From positions 1 to 36,593 of the IMG/VR virus record IMGVR_UViG_3300043466_002608: DNA of 36,593 nucleotides; one strand, 5' to 3'. Below, piece by piece: positions 16,171 through 22,869 of this stretch. The position numbers and the translations under genes are program-made. Under the pieces are notes generated by a model. That model was not told the origin of the DNA. It searched no databases and saw nothing but the letters and a program-made list of their open reading frames with translations. Source of the stretch: a virus. Numbering within the stretch: the stretch's first letter is position 1; every line of letters starts with the position of its first letter.

Positions 16171-16446
16171 CTAAGCACTTTTTTTGGTTAGTCTATTGTG
16201 TGTTCTTATTCTATGACAGTTGGCACAAACCACTTCACATTTTGCAATTTCTTTCTTAATTGCTGCCCAGGAAAATCCATCATGGATCATTCTTGAAACA
16301 TTATACTTTTTATCCTTAAGGTGATCAAAGTCTAACAGTATGGGGTTATTGACTCCACAGTCTACACAGCCAGAAGACTCTTTTATTTCTGACAGCTTTC
16401 TCTTAAACTGTTGCTTGTTATAATGTATTAACTCTTTGTCAGTCAT
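16171..16446 (-). CDS. HNH endonuclease-like protein
   Basis: 91 residues. CVDCG (27-31), LLDFDHLKDKK (about 37-47) and CEVVCANCHRIRTHNR (about 70-85) give the zinc-ribbon HNH layout, with DH and NCH as the active-site part. Phage HNH proteins may be homing nucleases or packaging accessories; no intron is seen here. Near-leaderless: ATG 10 nt beyond a TATAAT. Confidence 0.75.
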   Translation of the reverse strand: MTDKELIHYNKQQFKRKLSEIKESSGCVDCGVNNPILLDFDHLKDKKYNVSRMIHDGFSWAAIKKEIAKCEVVCANCHRIRTHNRLTKKSA

Positions 16447-16455
16447 ATTGACATT

Positions 16456-16464
16456 ATTATATCA
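16456..16464 (-). promoter_or_regulatory. Extended -10 promoter for HNH gene
   Basis: Minus-strand TGATATAAT (hexamer 16456-16461); the ATG is 10 nt downstream and no ribosome site is visible. Confidence 0.55.
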
Positions 16465-16468
16465 AGGT

Positions 16469-17266
16469 TTATACAGAGGCAGGTATTTTATGTTTTGGGT
16501 TTATTGGTGAAAGATCGCCTGATATAAGTTTTTCAATCTCAGCACACACTAGTGAATACTCTTCAGCAAATACTTCTGGGGTTCTGCCTTCTCCCATAGC
16601 AGCAGGGGTCCCTTTAGCTATTAAATCTTCTTTTAGTGTCTTTTCAATATCGTAGTTTAATACTGTGCACTGGAACCAATTTGCTACATACCCATCTTTA
16701 TCAATAAGGTACTTTTCAAAGTTTCCACCCTGCATTGCACCATTAGAAATAGGTTGATTTAGCCAAGGTGACAAGTAACCATCTCTATCTGGAATGCCAA
16801 GTTCTTTTTGTTTTGCTGCAAAAGAAATTGTTTGATCTGATATCTCTTTATATAGTTCATGAGTTTCTTGTCTAGGCTGCCCTAAACCGTTTACAGAACT
16901 ATCCCCCTTATATTCACTAAGCTCAGTAGCACTTTCATTTGGGTTTGACGACACCATCTCTGAAAACTTAAAAGTGGTTCCATAAGTGTCTCTGCCATAC
17001 TCTTGTGAGTCTAGTCCACAGGTAATGCCTTGTGACCACTTACCCTTGGTAACTCCTGGTCCACAGTAATCGTTTGTTGGAATAGCAATTATTTCAAATC
17101 CTTGATCTTGATATTTTTCTTGAAGCCATTGAAGAACTTCCATCTGATTAGCATTGCCACAACCGACAGTGGTATTTACTAGCATTGTTACCTTACCCTT
17201 GAATTGTTCAAGGAAGTTAGGGGTTTCTTCAGCAGAATTTAGAGGAATACTATAAATTGATTTCAT
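16469..17266 (-). CDS. Glutathione-peroxidase-like protein
   Basis: 265 residues. FKGKVTMLVNTTVGCGNANQ (22-41) places Cys36 at the peroxidatic position; FEIIAIPTNDYCG (57-69) matches the GPx strand that normally reads GFPCNQF; GGNFEKYLIDKDG (180-192) carries the catalytic Asn. About 75 residues longer than typical GPx, with an insertion (about 95-175). Likely a thiol peroxidase that could use the phage or host thioredoxin; that pairing is inference. ATG coincides with the predicted transcription start. Confidence 0.75.
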   Translation of the reverse strand: MKSIYSIPLNSAEETPNFLEQFKGKVTMLVNTTVGCGNANQMEVLQWLQEKYQDQGFEIIAIPTNDYCGPGVTKGKWSQGITCGLDSQEYGRDTYGTTFKFSEMVSSNPNESATELSEYKGDSSVNGLGQPRQETHELYKEISDQTISFAAKQKELGIPDRDGYLSPWLNQPISNGAMQGGNFEKYLIDKDGYVANWFQCTVLNYDIEKTLKEDLIAKGTPAAMGEGRTPEVFAEEYSLVCAEIEKLISGDLSPINPKHKIPASV

Positions 17267-17272
17267 ACCATG

Positions 17273-17281
17273 ATTATATCA
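17273..17281 (-). promoter_or_regulatory. Promoter for leaderless gpx transcript
   Basis: Minus-strand TGATATAAT (hexamer 17273-17278). The ATG at 17266 is exactly 7 nt downstream and has no ribosome site. Confidence 0.65.
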
Positions 17282-17298
17282 CAATTTACATGAAAATG

Positions 17299-17377
17299 CC
17301 CTACACAGGTATTCCAGGCACAATAGCCACGGTCAAACGAATGGGTAACTAATCCATCTCTAAGGTCCTGTGTAGGG
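17299..17377. repeat. Long inverted repeat enclosing structured region
   Basis: CCCTACACAGG (17299-17309) is the exact reverse complement of CCTGTGTAGGG (17367-17377). The 57 nt between them contain two smaller potential hairpins (GGC/GCC near 17318-17329; ATGG/CCAT near 17341-17357). On the plus strand it is followed by TTTTTATATT (terminator-like); on the minus strand it follows a TATAAT at 17387-17392. An 18-codon frame (17296-17352, plus) lies inside. It could be a small RNA, a terminator or an attenuator between hsp20 and gpx. Confidence 0.6.
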
Positions 17378-17392
17378 ACTTTTTATATTATA

Positions 17393-17806
17393 CTACTTGA
17401 TTTTGATTGCTTTAGGCTTCTTTTCTTCAGGAACAATGCGATCTACATTAATATGCAGCATACCGTCCTTTATCTCAGCCCCAGTTACCTCCATATATTC
17501 ACCAAGAGCAAATGAGCGTGTAAACTTGCGACTTGCGATACCCTTGTGAATTACTTCAGCATCAATTACATCAATAATCTCACCCTTAATAATCAGAGTT
17601 CTATTATCTACAGATACATCAATATCTTCTTTAGTAAAACCTGCAATAGCAAGCGAAATCCTATATGTATCTTCATCTAGTTTAAAAAGATCATATGGAG
17701 GATAAGATTGATTGTTTGTCTTATATACATTGTTTAACTGTGTTAGGTTTTTATTAAACCCAATAAAAAAAGGGTCATTAAAAATGGCCCATGGATCGTT
17801 CATCAT
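17393..17806 (-). CDS. Hsp20 small heat-shock protein
   Basis: 137 residues with an alpha-crystallin domain: YPPYDLFKLDEDTYRISLAIAGF (about 35-57), KEDIDVSVDNRTLIIKG (59-75), FTRSFALGEYMEV and GMLHINVDRIVPEEKKPKAIKIK. The C-terminal AIKIK is the I-x-I/V-like oligomerisation motif. It should act as an ATP-independent holdase. Similar genes occur in T4-like cyanophages. Start ATG 17806 follows AAGGGG. Its leader looks like an RNA thermometer. Confidence 0.9.
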   Translation of the reverse strand: MMNDPWAIFNDPFFIGFNKNLTQLNNVYKTNNQSYPPYDLFKLDEDTYRISLAIAGFTKEDIDVSVDNRTLIIKGEIIDVIDAEVIHKGIASRKFTRSFALGEYMEVTGAEIKDGMLHINVDRIVPEEKKPKAIKIK

Positions 17807-17811
17807 ATTAT

Positions 17812-17827
17812 TCCCCTTTCAAGCGAA
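17812..17827 (-). promoter_or_regulatory. Possible ROSE-like RNA thermometer in hsp20 leader
   Basis: The minus-strand leader reads TTCGCTT-GAA-AGGGGAA: UUCGCUU can pair with the ribosome site AGGGGAA with a G-G opposition and a 3-nt loop. UCGCU matches the U(U/C)GCU anti-ribosome-site motif of ROSE elements. A second hairpin with a TTCG loop (GTAC stem, about 17831-17849) lies upstream. Confidence 0.5.
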
Positions 17828-17861
17828 TAAGTTAGTGTACCCCCGAAGGCAGTACATTACT

Positions 17862-17870
17862 ATTATATCA
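17862..17870 (-). promoter_or_regulatory. Promoter of hsp20
   Basis: Minus-strand TGATATAAT (hexamer 17862-17867), giving a leader of about 50 nt. Confidence 0.65.
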
Positions 17871-17872
17871 TG

Positions 17873-17945
17873 TGCCTCCAGTTGGGCTTGAACCAACGAC
17901 CCGCAGATTAAAAGTCTGCTGCTCTACCAACTGAGCTATAGAAGC
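17873..17945 (-). tRNA. tRNA-Lys (anticodon UUU)
   Basis: Full cloverleaf: acceptor GCTTCTA/TGGAGGC, anticodon loop CTTTTAA, T-loop TTCAAGC. 3' CCA is not encoded. First of a five-tRNA cluster by coordinate. Confidence 0.95.
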
Positions 17946-17950
17946 CTTTG

Positions 17951-18037
17951 CGGAAATAATAGGATTCGAACCTATGGTAGATTTTATTCTACGGTCAGTT
18001 AGCAACCGACTGCTTTAAACCACTCAGCCATATTTCC
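17951..18037 (-). tRNA. tRNA-Ser (anticodon GCU)
   Basis: Cloverleaf with a long variable arm; acceptor GGAAATA/TATTTCC, anticodon loop TTGCTAA, T-loop TTCGAAT. No encoded CCA. Confidence 0.95.
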
Positions 18038-18038
18038 T

Positions 18039-18112
18039 TGGAGCGAATAGCGAGAATCGAACTCGCACATTAACCTTGGCAAGGTTACGCACTACCACTA
18101 TGCAATATCCGC
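18039..18112 (-). tRNA. tRNA-Gly (anticodon GCC), CCA encoded
   Basis: Acceptor GCGGATA/TATTCGC, anticodon loop TTGCCAA, then discriminator T and an encoded CCA (18039-18041). Confidence 0.93.
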
Positions 18113-18116
18113 ATCG

Positions 18117-18188
18117 TACCCTCAGAGGGATTCGAACCCCCGACACACAGGGTAGAAACCTGTTGCTCTTCCTCTGAGCTATGAAGGT
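18117..18188 (-). tRNA. tRNA-Arg (anticodon UCU)
   Basis: Acceptor ACCTTCA/TGAGGGT, anticodon loop TTTCTAC, T-loop TTCGAAT. Reads AGA codons, which are frequent in these AT-rich genes. No encoded CCA. Confidence 0.95.
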
Positions 18189-18189
18189 C

Positions 18190-18265
18190 TGGCTGCCCCA
18201 CCTGGTCTCGATCCAGGGACACCCGAATTAACAGTTCGGTGCTCTACCAACTGAGCTATGGGGCA
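18190..18265 (-). tRNA. tRNA-Asn (anticodon GUU), CCA encoded
   Basis: Acceptor TGCCCCA/TGGGGCA, anticodon loop CTGTTAA, discriminator G followed by encoded CCA. The T-loop starts ATCGA instead of TTCGA, slightly unusual. Confidence 0.93.
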
Positions 18266-18304
18266 ATACTTAATATAAAATAACCACACTATCTACTATA
18301 TATT

Positions 18305-18316
18305 GTAGCATGCTAC
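18305..18316. repeat. 12-bp perfect palindrome
   Basis: GTAGCATGCTAC overlaps the stop codon of the carbamoyltransferase gene, between it and the tRNA cluster. May be an operator or processing hairpin; no U-run follows. Confidence 0.5.
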
Positions 18317-19737
18317 CTAAGTATAGTAAAATTGTATTCTTTTTCCCAATTTACAATATCGATTTCATCATTTAATAATGGCTGTCCTTTAATGTTCAGA
18401 CTTGTATTTAGTAGTAATGGAACACCTGTTTGTAAATAAAATTTATTTATAGCTCGATATAGTCCAGGATGCTGATCCATACTAACTGTTTGAACCCTAG
18501 ATGTTCCGTCTGCGTGTACAACAGAAGGTATTTTTTCTGGCTTTAAACATTTAACAGTATATTGCATATAAGGACTTTCAAAGTTCATATCAAACCATTT
18601 ACTGGCATGGCTTGCAAGTACAACTGGAGCAAAAGGTCTGAACAGTTCTCTTTGTTTAATTAAATTAACTTTGTCTTTAATTGATGGGTCTCTTGGATCT
18701 GCAAGAATGCTTCTATTTCCCAAGGCTCTTGGGCCATACTCTGCCCTACCTGTTGCAACTGCAACTATTCCATCTTTCAATATGCCATCAACAATTTTTT
18801 GAACGGGATAGGTTCCTTCAAGATCATAACCAAGGTAAGGTGTATTCCATTCAATATGTTTACCATATAGAGCAGCTGCAGCACCTAAAGAACTTCCAGC
18901 ATCTCCAGGGTTTGGCATTATCCATATGTCATCAAATATTTTCCAAAGCAAGGTGTTTGCCGATGAGTTAAGTGCACAACCACCCATAAATACTAAGTTA
19001 TTTTTACCAGTAAGTGATTTAGCCATACGCATAAAATCATTAAGTCGTTGTTCATAAACCACTTGAACTGCAGCAGCAATATCAAATTTGTCTTGCTCTG
19101 ATTTAATCCATCCCCAATCATGAATACCCTTATGAAAATTATATTTTTGATGATTGTGTGATGGGAAATATGAATCTACTTTTTTATAATGTTTTGTCCA
19201 GTCACCGTAAGCTGCCATCCCCATCATAATATATTCTTCTTGGTTGGGCATAAGTCCAATTAACTGTGTGAAAGCAGAATAAAATAATCCAAAGCTAACA
19301 GGATAGTTTTGTTTATACTTTAGCTCTATTCTTTCTCCTTCGCCAACCCATATCGTTGAAGTATTATATTCACCAATCGCATCAAGAACAACGATTACAG
19401 CATCACTAAATGTACTAGTATAATATCCAGCTGCTGCGTGAGAGTAGTGATGACTAAAAGATTTAGTAGGAACTCCTGGCAAATCAAAACGTGGCTTCCA
19501 ATCTCCTGCACCACCCTTTAAGAATAGTCTAGAGGCTTTAAGAAGAGGTTTTTCGTAGTAGGCTATATGATCTGGTATACCATATGATAAAGCATCTTCA
19601 ACTAAACCATCATTAACATACCAATCGTTCTTTTGTTTACTGTATCTTTCCGCATGACCTGCAAAAAGTATCTCGCCATTTTTAATTAAAGATACTGATG
19701 CATCATGAGAAGTTTCATTAATTCCAATAATTATCAT
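18313..19737 (-). CDS. NodU/CmcH-family carbamoyltransferase
   Basis: 474 residues. GINETSHDASV (5-15), FSHHYSHAAAG (94-104, metal and catalytic His97/His100), VVLDAIGE (116-123), GGCALNS (252-258), and the C-terminal segment RAEYGPRALGNRS (331-343) with RELFRPFAP (363-371) are the carbamoyltransferase family motifs. The enzyme carbamoylates a hydroxyl, usually on a sugar, via carbamoyl-adenylate. Shorter than typical cellular members (550-600). No ribosome site; AT-rich leader. Neighbouring SGNH-like and glycosyltransferase genes suggest a glycan substrate. Confidence 0.9.
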   Translation of the reverse strand: MIIIGINETSHDASVSLIKNGEILFAGHAERYSKQKNDWYVNDGLVEDALSYGIPDHIAYYEKPLLKASRLFLKGGAGDWKPRFDLPGVPTKSFSHHYSHAAAGYYTSTFSDAVIVVLDAIGEYNTSTIWVGEGERIELKYKQNYPVSFGLFYSAFTQLIGLMPNQEEYIMMGMAAYGDWTKHYKKVDSYFPSHNHQKYNFHKGIHDWGWIKSEQDKFDIAAAVQVVYEQRLNDFMRMAKSLTGKNNLVFMGGCALNSSANTLLWKIFDDIWIMPNPGDAGSSLGAAAALYGKHIEWNTPYLGYDLEGTYPVQKIVDGILKDGIVAVATGRAEYGPRALGNRSILADPRDPSIKDKVNLIKQRELFRPFAPVVLASHASKWFDMNFESPYMQYTVKCLKPEKIPSVVHADGTSRVQTVSMDQHPGLYRAINKFYLQTGVPLLLNTSLNIKGQPLLNDEIDIVNWEKEYNFTILR

Positions 19738-19815
19738 TAGTAAATAAAATTTTTCTTTTTTCTTTTTTTATTTTTAAAAAATATAATTATTTTATAGTAT
19801 TGCCATCTAATATTA

Positions 19816-20766
19816 TTAATCATTTTTAATTTCTTCATATCTCTCTAAAAATCTTTCTGCCATATGATAATGAACATGTTTACCCCAATGTCCCAAATCT
19901 TTTTCTTTATCATAGTCTGCAGCCCAAAAATATAGATCATCATTTTTAAATTTATTAAAACATTCTTCGTGTCCCAACATATCGTGTTTTATATCATCTC
20001 TTGGATATCCAATATCTTTTATGATATCTGATGTTATTAAGAAGTTTTTAGACATATCTGGCAGATTTCTTTTTATGTAGTCATCTATTTTGGGTTCTTC
20101 ATAGACACTATAAATAAACTTTATATTGTGAGAGTCGCAATACTGCTCTAACATTTTTATAAACATAAAATTATAATATATTACAAATTCTTTTGGTATA
20201 GTATAAATTGGGTCATGTGGGACTTTAGAAAATTTCAATAAGTAGGGCTGATGAAAATATGCAACAGATGGACTTAATGCTTCAAGTGCTTCATTTCCAT
20301 ATGAACCATCTTTAGATAAAAACTTTCCTGGAACAACAGGATATTCTAATCTCCACAATGGAAATGCTGCTACAACTATTTTAGGATTTCCTATTTCTTT
20401 AAAATATGAAAATGCTTTGTATACCTGACCATTTATGCTGTCACCACGAGAAGCTAATCTTGAATATTTTTTATTAATCTTGCTGCTAAATATATCTGGC
20501 CACGTAAAATCATTTGGCATACCTGATCCAAAAGTTTGAGAACAACCTAAAACTAAAACTTCATTATCTTTATCAAATTCATCACATCTATATCCATAGT
20601 CATTTATATAGTACTCAACCTTATGATGAGTATCTTGTGGATTATAATTAATTTGACTTGCGTATGTCCAATGTATATGGCTTGTATCTATCAAAGTTCT
20701 ATCAAATAAAAAATTTTTAAGTCCATCATCATCAAAGTTATCGTTAATAAAGTCTGATTTACTCAT
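19816..20766 (-). CDS. SGNH/GDSL-like hydrolase or acyltransferase (tentative)
   Basis: 316 residues from ATG 20766, behind AAAGGA; an in-frame TTG at 20778 is less likely. LVLGCSQTFGSGMPND (71-86) matches SGNH block I, with GCS replacing GDS, so Ser76 would be the nucleophile. A C-terminal DLGHWGKHVHYHMAERF resembles the block V region. Such proteins add or remove O-acyl groups on sugars. It may modify the product of the nearby glycan genes. Confidence 0.6.
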   Translation of the reverse strand: MSKSDFINDNFDDDGLKNFLFDRTLIDTSHIHWTYASQINYNPQDTHHKVEYYINDYGYRCDEFDKDNEVLVLGCSQTFGSGMPNDFTWPDIFSSKINKKYSRLASRGDSINGQVYKAFSYFKEIGNPKIVVAAFPLWRLEYPVVPGKFLSKDGSYGNEALEALSPSVAYFHQPYLLKFSKVPHDPIYTIPKEFVIYYNFMFIKMLEQYCDSHNIKFIYSVYEEPKIDDYIKRNLPDMSKNFLITSDIIKDIGYPRDDIKHDMLGHEECFNKFKNDDLYFWAADYDKEKDLGHWGKHVHYHMAERFLERYEEIKND

Positions 20767-20800
20767 AATTCCTTTCAAAATCTTATAGTTTATTTAAACA

Positions 20801-20806
20801 ATTATA
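20801..20806 (-). promoter_or_regulatory. -10 of the SGNH-like gene
   Basis: Minus-strand TATAAT at 20801-20806, immediately downstream of the tRNA gene; no clear -35. Confidence 0.5.
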
Positions 20807-20816
20807 TACCCATTAG

Positions 20817-20890
20817 TACACCAGCTCGGACTTGAACCGAGGATTACCGAATTATGAGTTCGGGGCTTTAACCAACTAAGCTACTGGTGT
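20817..20890 (-). tRNA. tRNA with CAU anticodon (elongator Met or Ile2)
   Basis: Acceptor ACACCAG/CTGGTGT, anticodon loop CTCATAA, T-loop TTCAAGT; no encoded CCA. The A1-U72 pair excludes the usual bacterial initiator. Met versus lysidine-modified Ile cannot be decided from sequence alone. Confidence 0.9.
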
Positions 20891-20900
20891 TTATGATTAA

Positions 20901-21059
20901 CTATTTTACTACAATGCCAAGCAAGAAACCAATCAAGAACATGCTAATGCCTATAACCCAGTGATATCTTAATGTTAAATAATCTTTAACAATTTTATCT
21001 TGAATATATTCTGGTACTTCAATTAACTCATCTTTACCTAAATCAATTTCATACTTCAT
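20901..21059 (-). CDS. C-terminally membrane-anchored small protein
   Basis: 52 residues, charged N-terminus (MKYEIDLGKDELIEVPEY) and a C-terminal hydrophobic helix (about 35-51). AGGA ribosome site; ATG overlaps the stop of the 30-residue gene upstream (TAATG). Confidence 0.6.
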   Translation of the reverse strand: MKYEIDLGKDELIEVPEYIQDKIVKDYLTLRYHWVIGISMFLIGFLLGIVVK

Positions 21060-21151
21060 TACTTATCCTGTTCTACTCCATATGTCATTGCAACATAGCA
21101 TGCATAATATCCAGCAAAAAATGCGGGAATTAAAAAGAGTGCGTGTATCAT
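21059..21151 (-). CDS. Tiny membrane protein, 30 residues
   Basis: MIHALFLIPAFFAGYYACYV is a single membrane helix. Strong ribosome site AAGGAG 8 nt upstream, formed inside the end of the preceding gene, and TAATG overlap with the next gene support expression. Confidence 0.6.
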   Translation of the reverse strand: MIHALFLIPAFFAGYYACYVAMTYGVEQDK

Positions 21152-21152
21152 A

Positions 21153-21371
21153 TTAAATACTCCTTTCATCTTTCTTCCAATGCATATAAGATTTAATATA
21201 TACAACTGCATATGCTACAGCCATAGCTATAAAACCATATTGATCTGTAGCAAGAGCATAGGCAATCCAAAGACATTCATTTACACATAGGATAAGCCAA
21301 CCCCAGATAGTCTTACGACCAACTAGAAATATTCCTGTTACACCTATTACTGCTAATACCCATGACCACAT
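21153..21371 (-). CDS. Small PnuC-like membrane protein
   Basis: 72 residues with three hydrophobic stretches. ILCVNECLWIAYALATDQYG (about 27-46) and VYIKSYMHWKKD resemble half of a PnuC/SWEET-like unit (W-x-N-xxWI-Y). Possibly a transporter subunit or membrane scaffold. ATG overlaps the preceding stop. Confidence 0.6.
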   Translation of the reverse strand: MWSWVLAVIGVTGIFLVGRKTIWGWLILCVNECLWIAYALATDQYGFIAMAVAYAVVYIKSYMHWKKDERSI

Positions 21372-21631
21372 TAAACAACCTCATCTTTGTTGCTAAGGCC
21401 ATGGTGTTCAAGTTCATGCTTACCCCATGCAATTGCTGCACATATATCAAAAGCTTTTTGGGTCCTGCGTGACTTATTTAATCCTTGAGATTTCCAAAGG
21501 TCTGATGTTGCAAGTATATCTATTGCTATATCATTACGAATTTCCTTAACAGTATAAACAATAAAGTCCCAAATCTGTTCCTTTTGTTCGTCAGTTAAAG
21601 ATTCTGTCCAGCTATCATTTATTTCTTGCAT
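21371..21631 (-). CDS. Small protein, unknown
   Basis: 86 residues, helical and acidic N-terminus (SWTESLTDEQKEQIWDFI); unrecognised. ATG lies 3 nt past the stop of the upstream gene and has no clear ribosome site. Confidence 0.55.
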   Translation of the reverse strand: MQEINDSWTESLTDEQKEQIWDFIVYTVKEIRNDIAIDILATSDLWKSQGLNKSRRTQKAFDICAAIAWGKHELEHHGLSNKDEVV

Positions 21632-21634
21632 AGC

Positions 21635-21802
21635 TTATTTTAAGGCAATCTTTAGATATTCACTAAGATCATTGTAAATACCCTTGATCCATGTATATTG
21701 AAAATTGTTTTCATCTTTTTCAATACCGTTAGCTTCTATAACTTCACTAAACCTTTTATTGATTAATTCAGTAATAAGCTCTATGTCTTTTTTTTCAGCC
21801 AT
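21635..21802 (-). CDS. Small charged protein, unknown
   Basis: 55 residues, mostly helical and charged (AEKKDIELITELINKRF). GGGGG 7 nt before ATG. First gene behind a promoter with TTGCAT and TAGAAT. Confidence 0.65.
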   Translation of the reverse strand: MAEKKDIELITELINKRFSEVIEANGIEKDENNFQYTWIKGIYNDLSEYLKIALK

Positions 21803-21829
21803 TTCATTACCCCCTATTTTCTTGTTATA

Positions 21830-21858
21830 ATTCTATCACGAATCTTTCTTCAATGCAA
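21830..21858 (-). promoter_or_regulatory. Promoter TTGCAT-17-TAGAAT
   Basis: Minus strand: TTGCAT (21853-21858), 17-bp spacer ending TGA, TAGAAT (21830-21835). Drives the 21802-20901 small-gene operon. Confidence 0.6.
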
Positions 21859-21867
21859 CTCAATTTT

Positions 21868-22128
21868 TTATTTTTTTATATCTAGCCTGTAAAATGTTCC
21901 CCACTTAAGATAAGGTTTATACAGTATATATGAAACATATGCATGAAATCTACAAGCAAGACCATAATCGTCATGATCGCTATAATGTAAAAACTTTCCT
22001 AAATGATAGTTGGCAGGTTTTTCACAAAGATTTCCTATCCATCTAAGCGGAAGTGTGTTTGTCCTGTGTATCTTCTTTGAGTTTTTCAGGAACCCATCGT
22101 ATTTTTCCATCCTTATACTCTCTCTCAT
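21868..22128 (-). CDS. Small protein, unknown, overlaps another frame
   Basis: 86 residues. The C-terminal part (LCEKPANYHLGKFLHYSDHDDYG... ) is rich in aromatic and His residues and looks coding. The first 85 nt overlap another short gene (22043-22156) in a different frame; starts ATG 22128 and ATG 22110 are both possible. Confidence 0.5.
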   Translation of the reverse strand: MRESIRMEKYDGFLKNSKKIHRTNTLPLRWIGNLCEKPANYHLGKFLHYSDHDDYGLACRFHAYVSYILYKPYLKWGTFYRLDIKK

Positions 22129-22156
22129 ATCCTAGGGACTTCCAGTCCATCTTCAT
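22043..22156 (-). CDS. Tiny protein, unknown, overlaps another frame
   Basis: 37 residues (MKMDWKSLGYEREYKDGKIR...). The codons look ordinary but no ribosome site is evident. It shares about 86 nt with the 86-residue gene in another frame, so one of the two may start differently. Confidence 0.4.
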   Translation of the reverse strand: MKMDWKSLGYEREYKDGKIRWVPEKLKEDTQDKHTSA

Positions 22157-22160
22157 AATC

Positions 22161-22262
22161 TTAGGCTCTTTTGGCACACCACACCCTATAATCACTCATA
22201 GTTTGATGCGTATCCCAGTACTCAATATTTTCTTTATCCATACCACATTTCTGGCAGTTCAC
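22161..22262 (-). CDS. Tiny CxxC protein
   Basis: 33 residues starting MNCQKCGMDKENI, with a CxxC pair and a later Cys (YRVWCAKR). GTG start 22262 follows AGAGG and overlaps the stop of the previous gene (GTGA), supporting translation. Confidence 0.55.
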   Translation of the reverse strand: MNCQKCGMDKENIEYWDTHQTMSDYRVWCAKRA

Positions 22263-22429
22263 ATAAACCTCTTCACTATAGCCATAGCTTCATCAAATCC
22301 TTCTGCCCACGTCTCAATTTCTTCTTTAGCATAAAGCAAATTTCCATGCTTATCTAAAGATGCACCACGGTACTCTAAGTACTCACGCTTACGGTCTTTA
22401 AGTTGTTGGTATATTTTATATTGGTCCAT
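22259..22429 (-). CDS. Small helical protein, unknown
   Basis: 56 residues from ATG 22429, chosen because AGGGGG lies 6 nt upstream; an in-frame ATG at 22447 would put that site inside the gene. Contains YQQLKDRKREYLEYRG and ETWAEGFDEAM. The stop of the previous gene overlaps its ATG (TAATG). Confidence 0.65.
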   Translation of the reverse strand: MDQYKIYQQLKDRKREYLEYRGASLDKHGNLLYAKEEIETWAEGFDEAMAIVKRFM

Positions 22430-22635
22430 TACCATCCCCCTAAACATTCATTCCTTGTGTGATAACGATGAGTCTTAAGCATATCATATTTGGTCGGGGA
22501 ATACAAGATAGTATTACACGTAGTACAAAGAACAGACCACTCTTGACCAAAGTAATCATACTGATACCCTTTTGCTAGTCCATATTGTTTAGTCTTAGTA
22601 GTGATAAATGGATCGGGAATCTCTAAATTTATCAT
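22429..22635 (-). CDS. Small CxxC zinc-finger-like protein
   Basis: 68 residues from ATG 22635 (MINLEIPDPF...), which overlaps the preceding TGA (ATGA). SVLCTTCNTILY and KTHRYHTRNEC form a likely Cys/His metal site of the zinc-finger type. An upstream in-frame TTG (22653) is less likely. Confidence 0.65.
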   Translation of the reverse strand: MINLEIPDPFITTKTKQYGLAKGYQYDYFGQEWSVLCTTCNTILYSPTKYDMLKTHRYHTRNECLGGW

Positions 22636-22763
22636 TTCTGAGGAGGAATACAATCCATACAGAATGCAACACCAGAGTCAGCTAACTTAGCATTAACTGG
22701 ATTAACAAAGAAGGTTTCCTTTTCTCCTATATGCTTACGACATACATAGCATTTTCTAGTCAT
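22632..22763 (-). CDS. Small treble-clef-like zinc protein
   Basis: 43 residues with two CxxC pairs (CYVC and CMDC). GGGG 7 nt before ATG. Overlaps the genes on both sides by a few nt, as expected in this operon. Confidence 0.65.
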   Translation of the reverse strand: MTRKCYVCRKHIGEKETFFVNPVNAKLADSGVAFCMDCIPPQK

Positions 22764-22869
22764 TTTCTTCCCCATCCATTTCTTTATCCCAAATAATCAA
22801 ACATTTTGTACACTGTATTCCTGGCTCTCTCATATACCACTTATGGCTACATTTTATACTGTCGCCCAT
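22756..22869 (-). CDS. Tiny zinc-finger-like protein
   Basis: 37 residues: IKCSHKWY and IQCTKCLIIW supply Cys, His and a CxxC pair. The ATG lies inside the end of the HNH gene (16-nt overlap) and lacks a strong ribosome site, so the start is uncertain. Confidence 0.5.
   Translation of the reverse strand: MGDSIKCSHKWYMREPGIQCTKCLIIWDKEMDGEEND

Noticed and set aside
16171-16446. HNH gene as evidence of an intron or mobile element
   Set aside because: No split host gene, intron fold or terminal repeats are seen around it.
17296-17352. 18-codon plus-strand frame inside the long inverted repeat
   Set aside because: No ribosome site, and its sequence is explained by the inverted repeat.
18681-18971. 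96-residue plus-strand frame inside the carbamoyltransferase
   Set aside because: Antisense shadow of a gene with clear family motifs.
20817-20890. Initiator tRNA-Met
   Set aside because: The acceptor stem begins with an A-U pair, whereas bacterial initiators have an unpaired C1-A72; elongator Met or Ile2 fits better.
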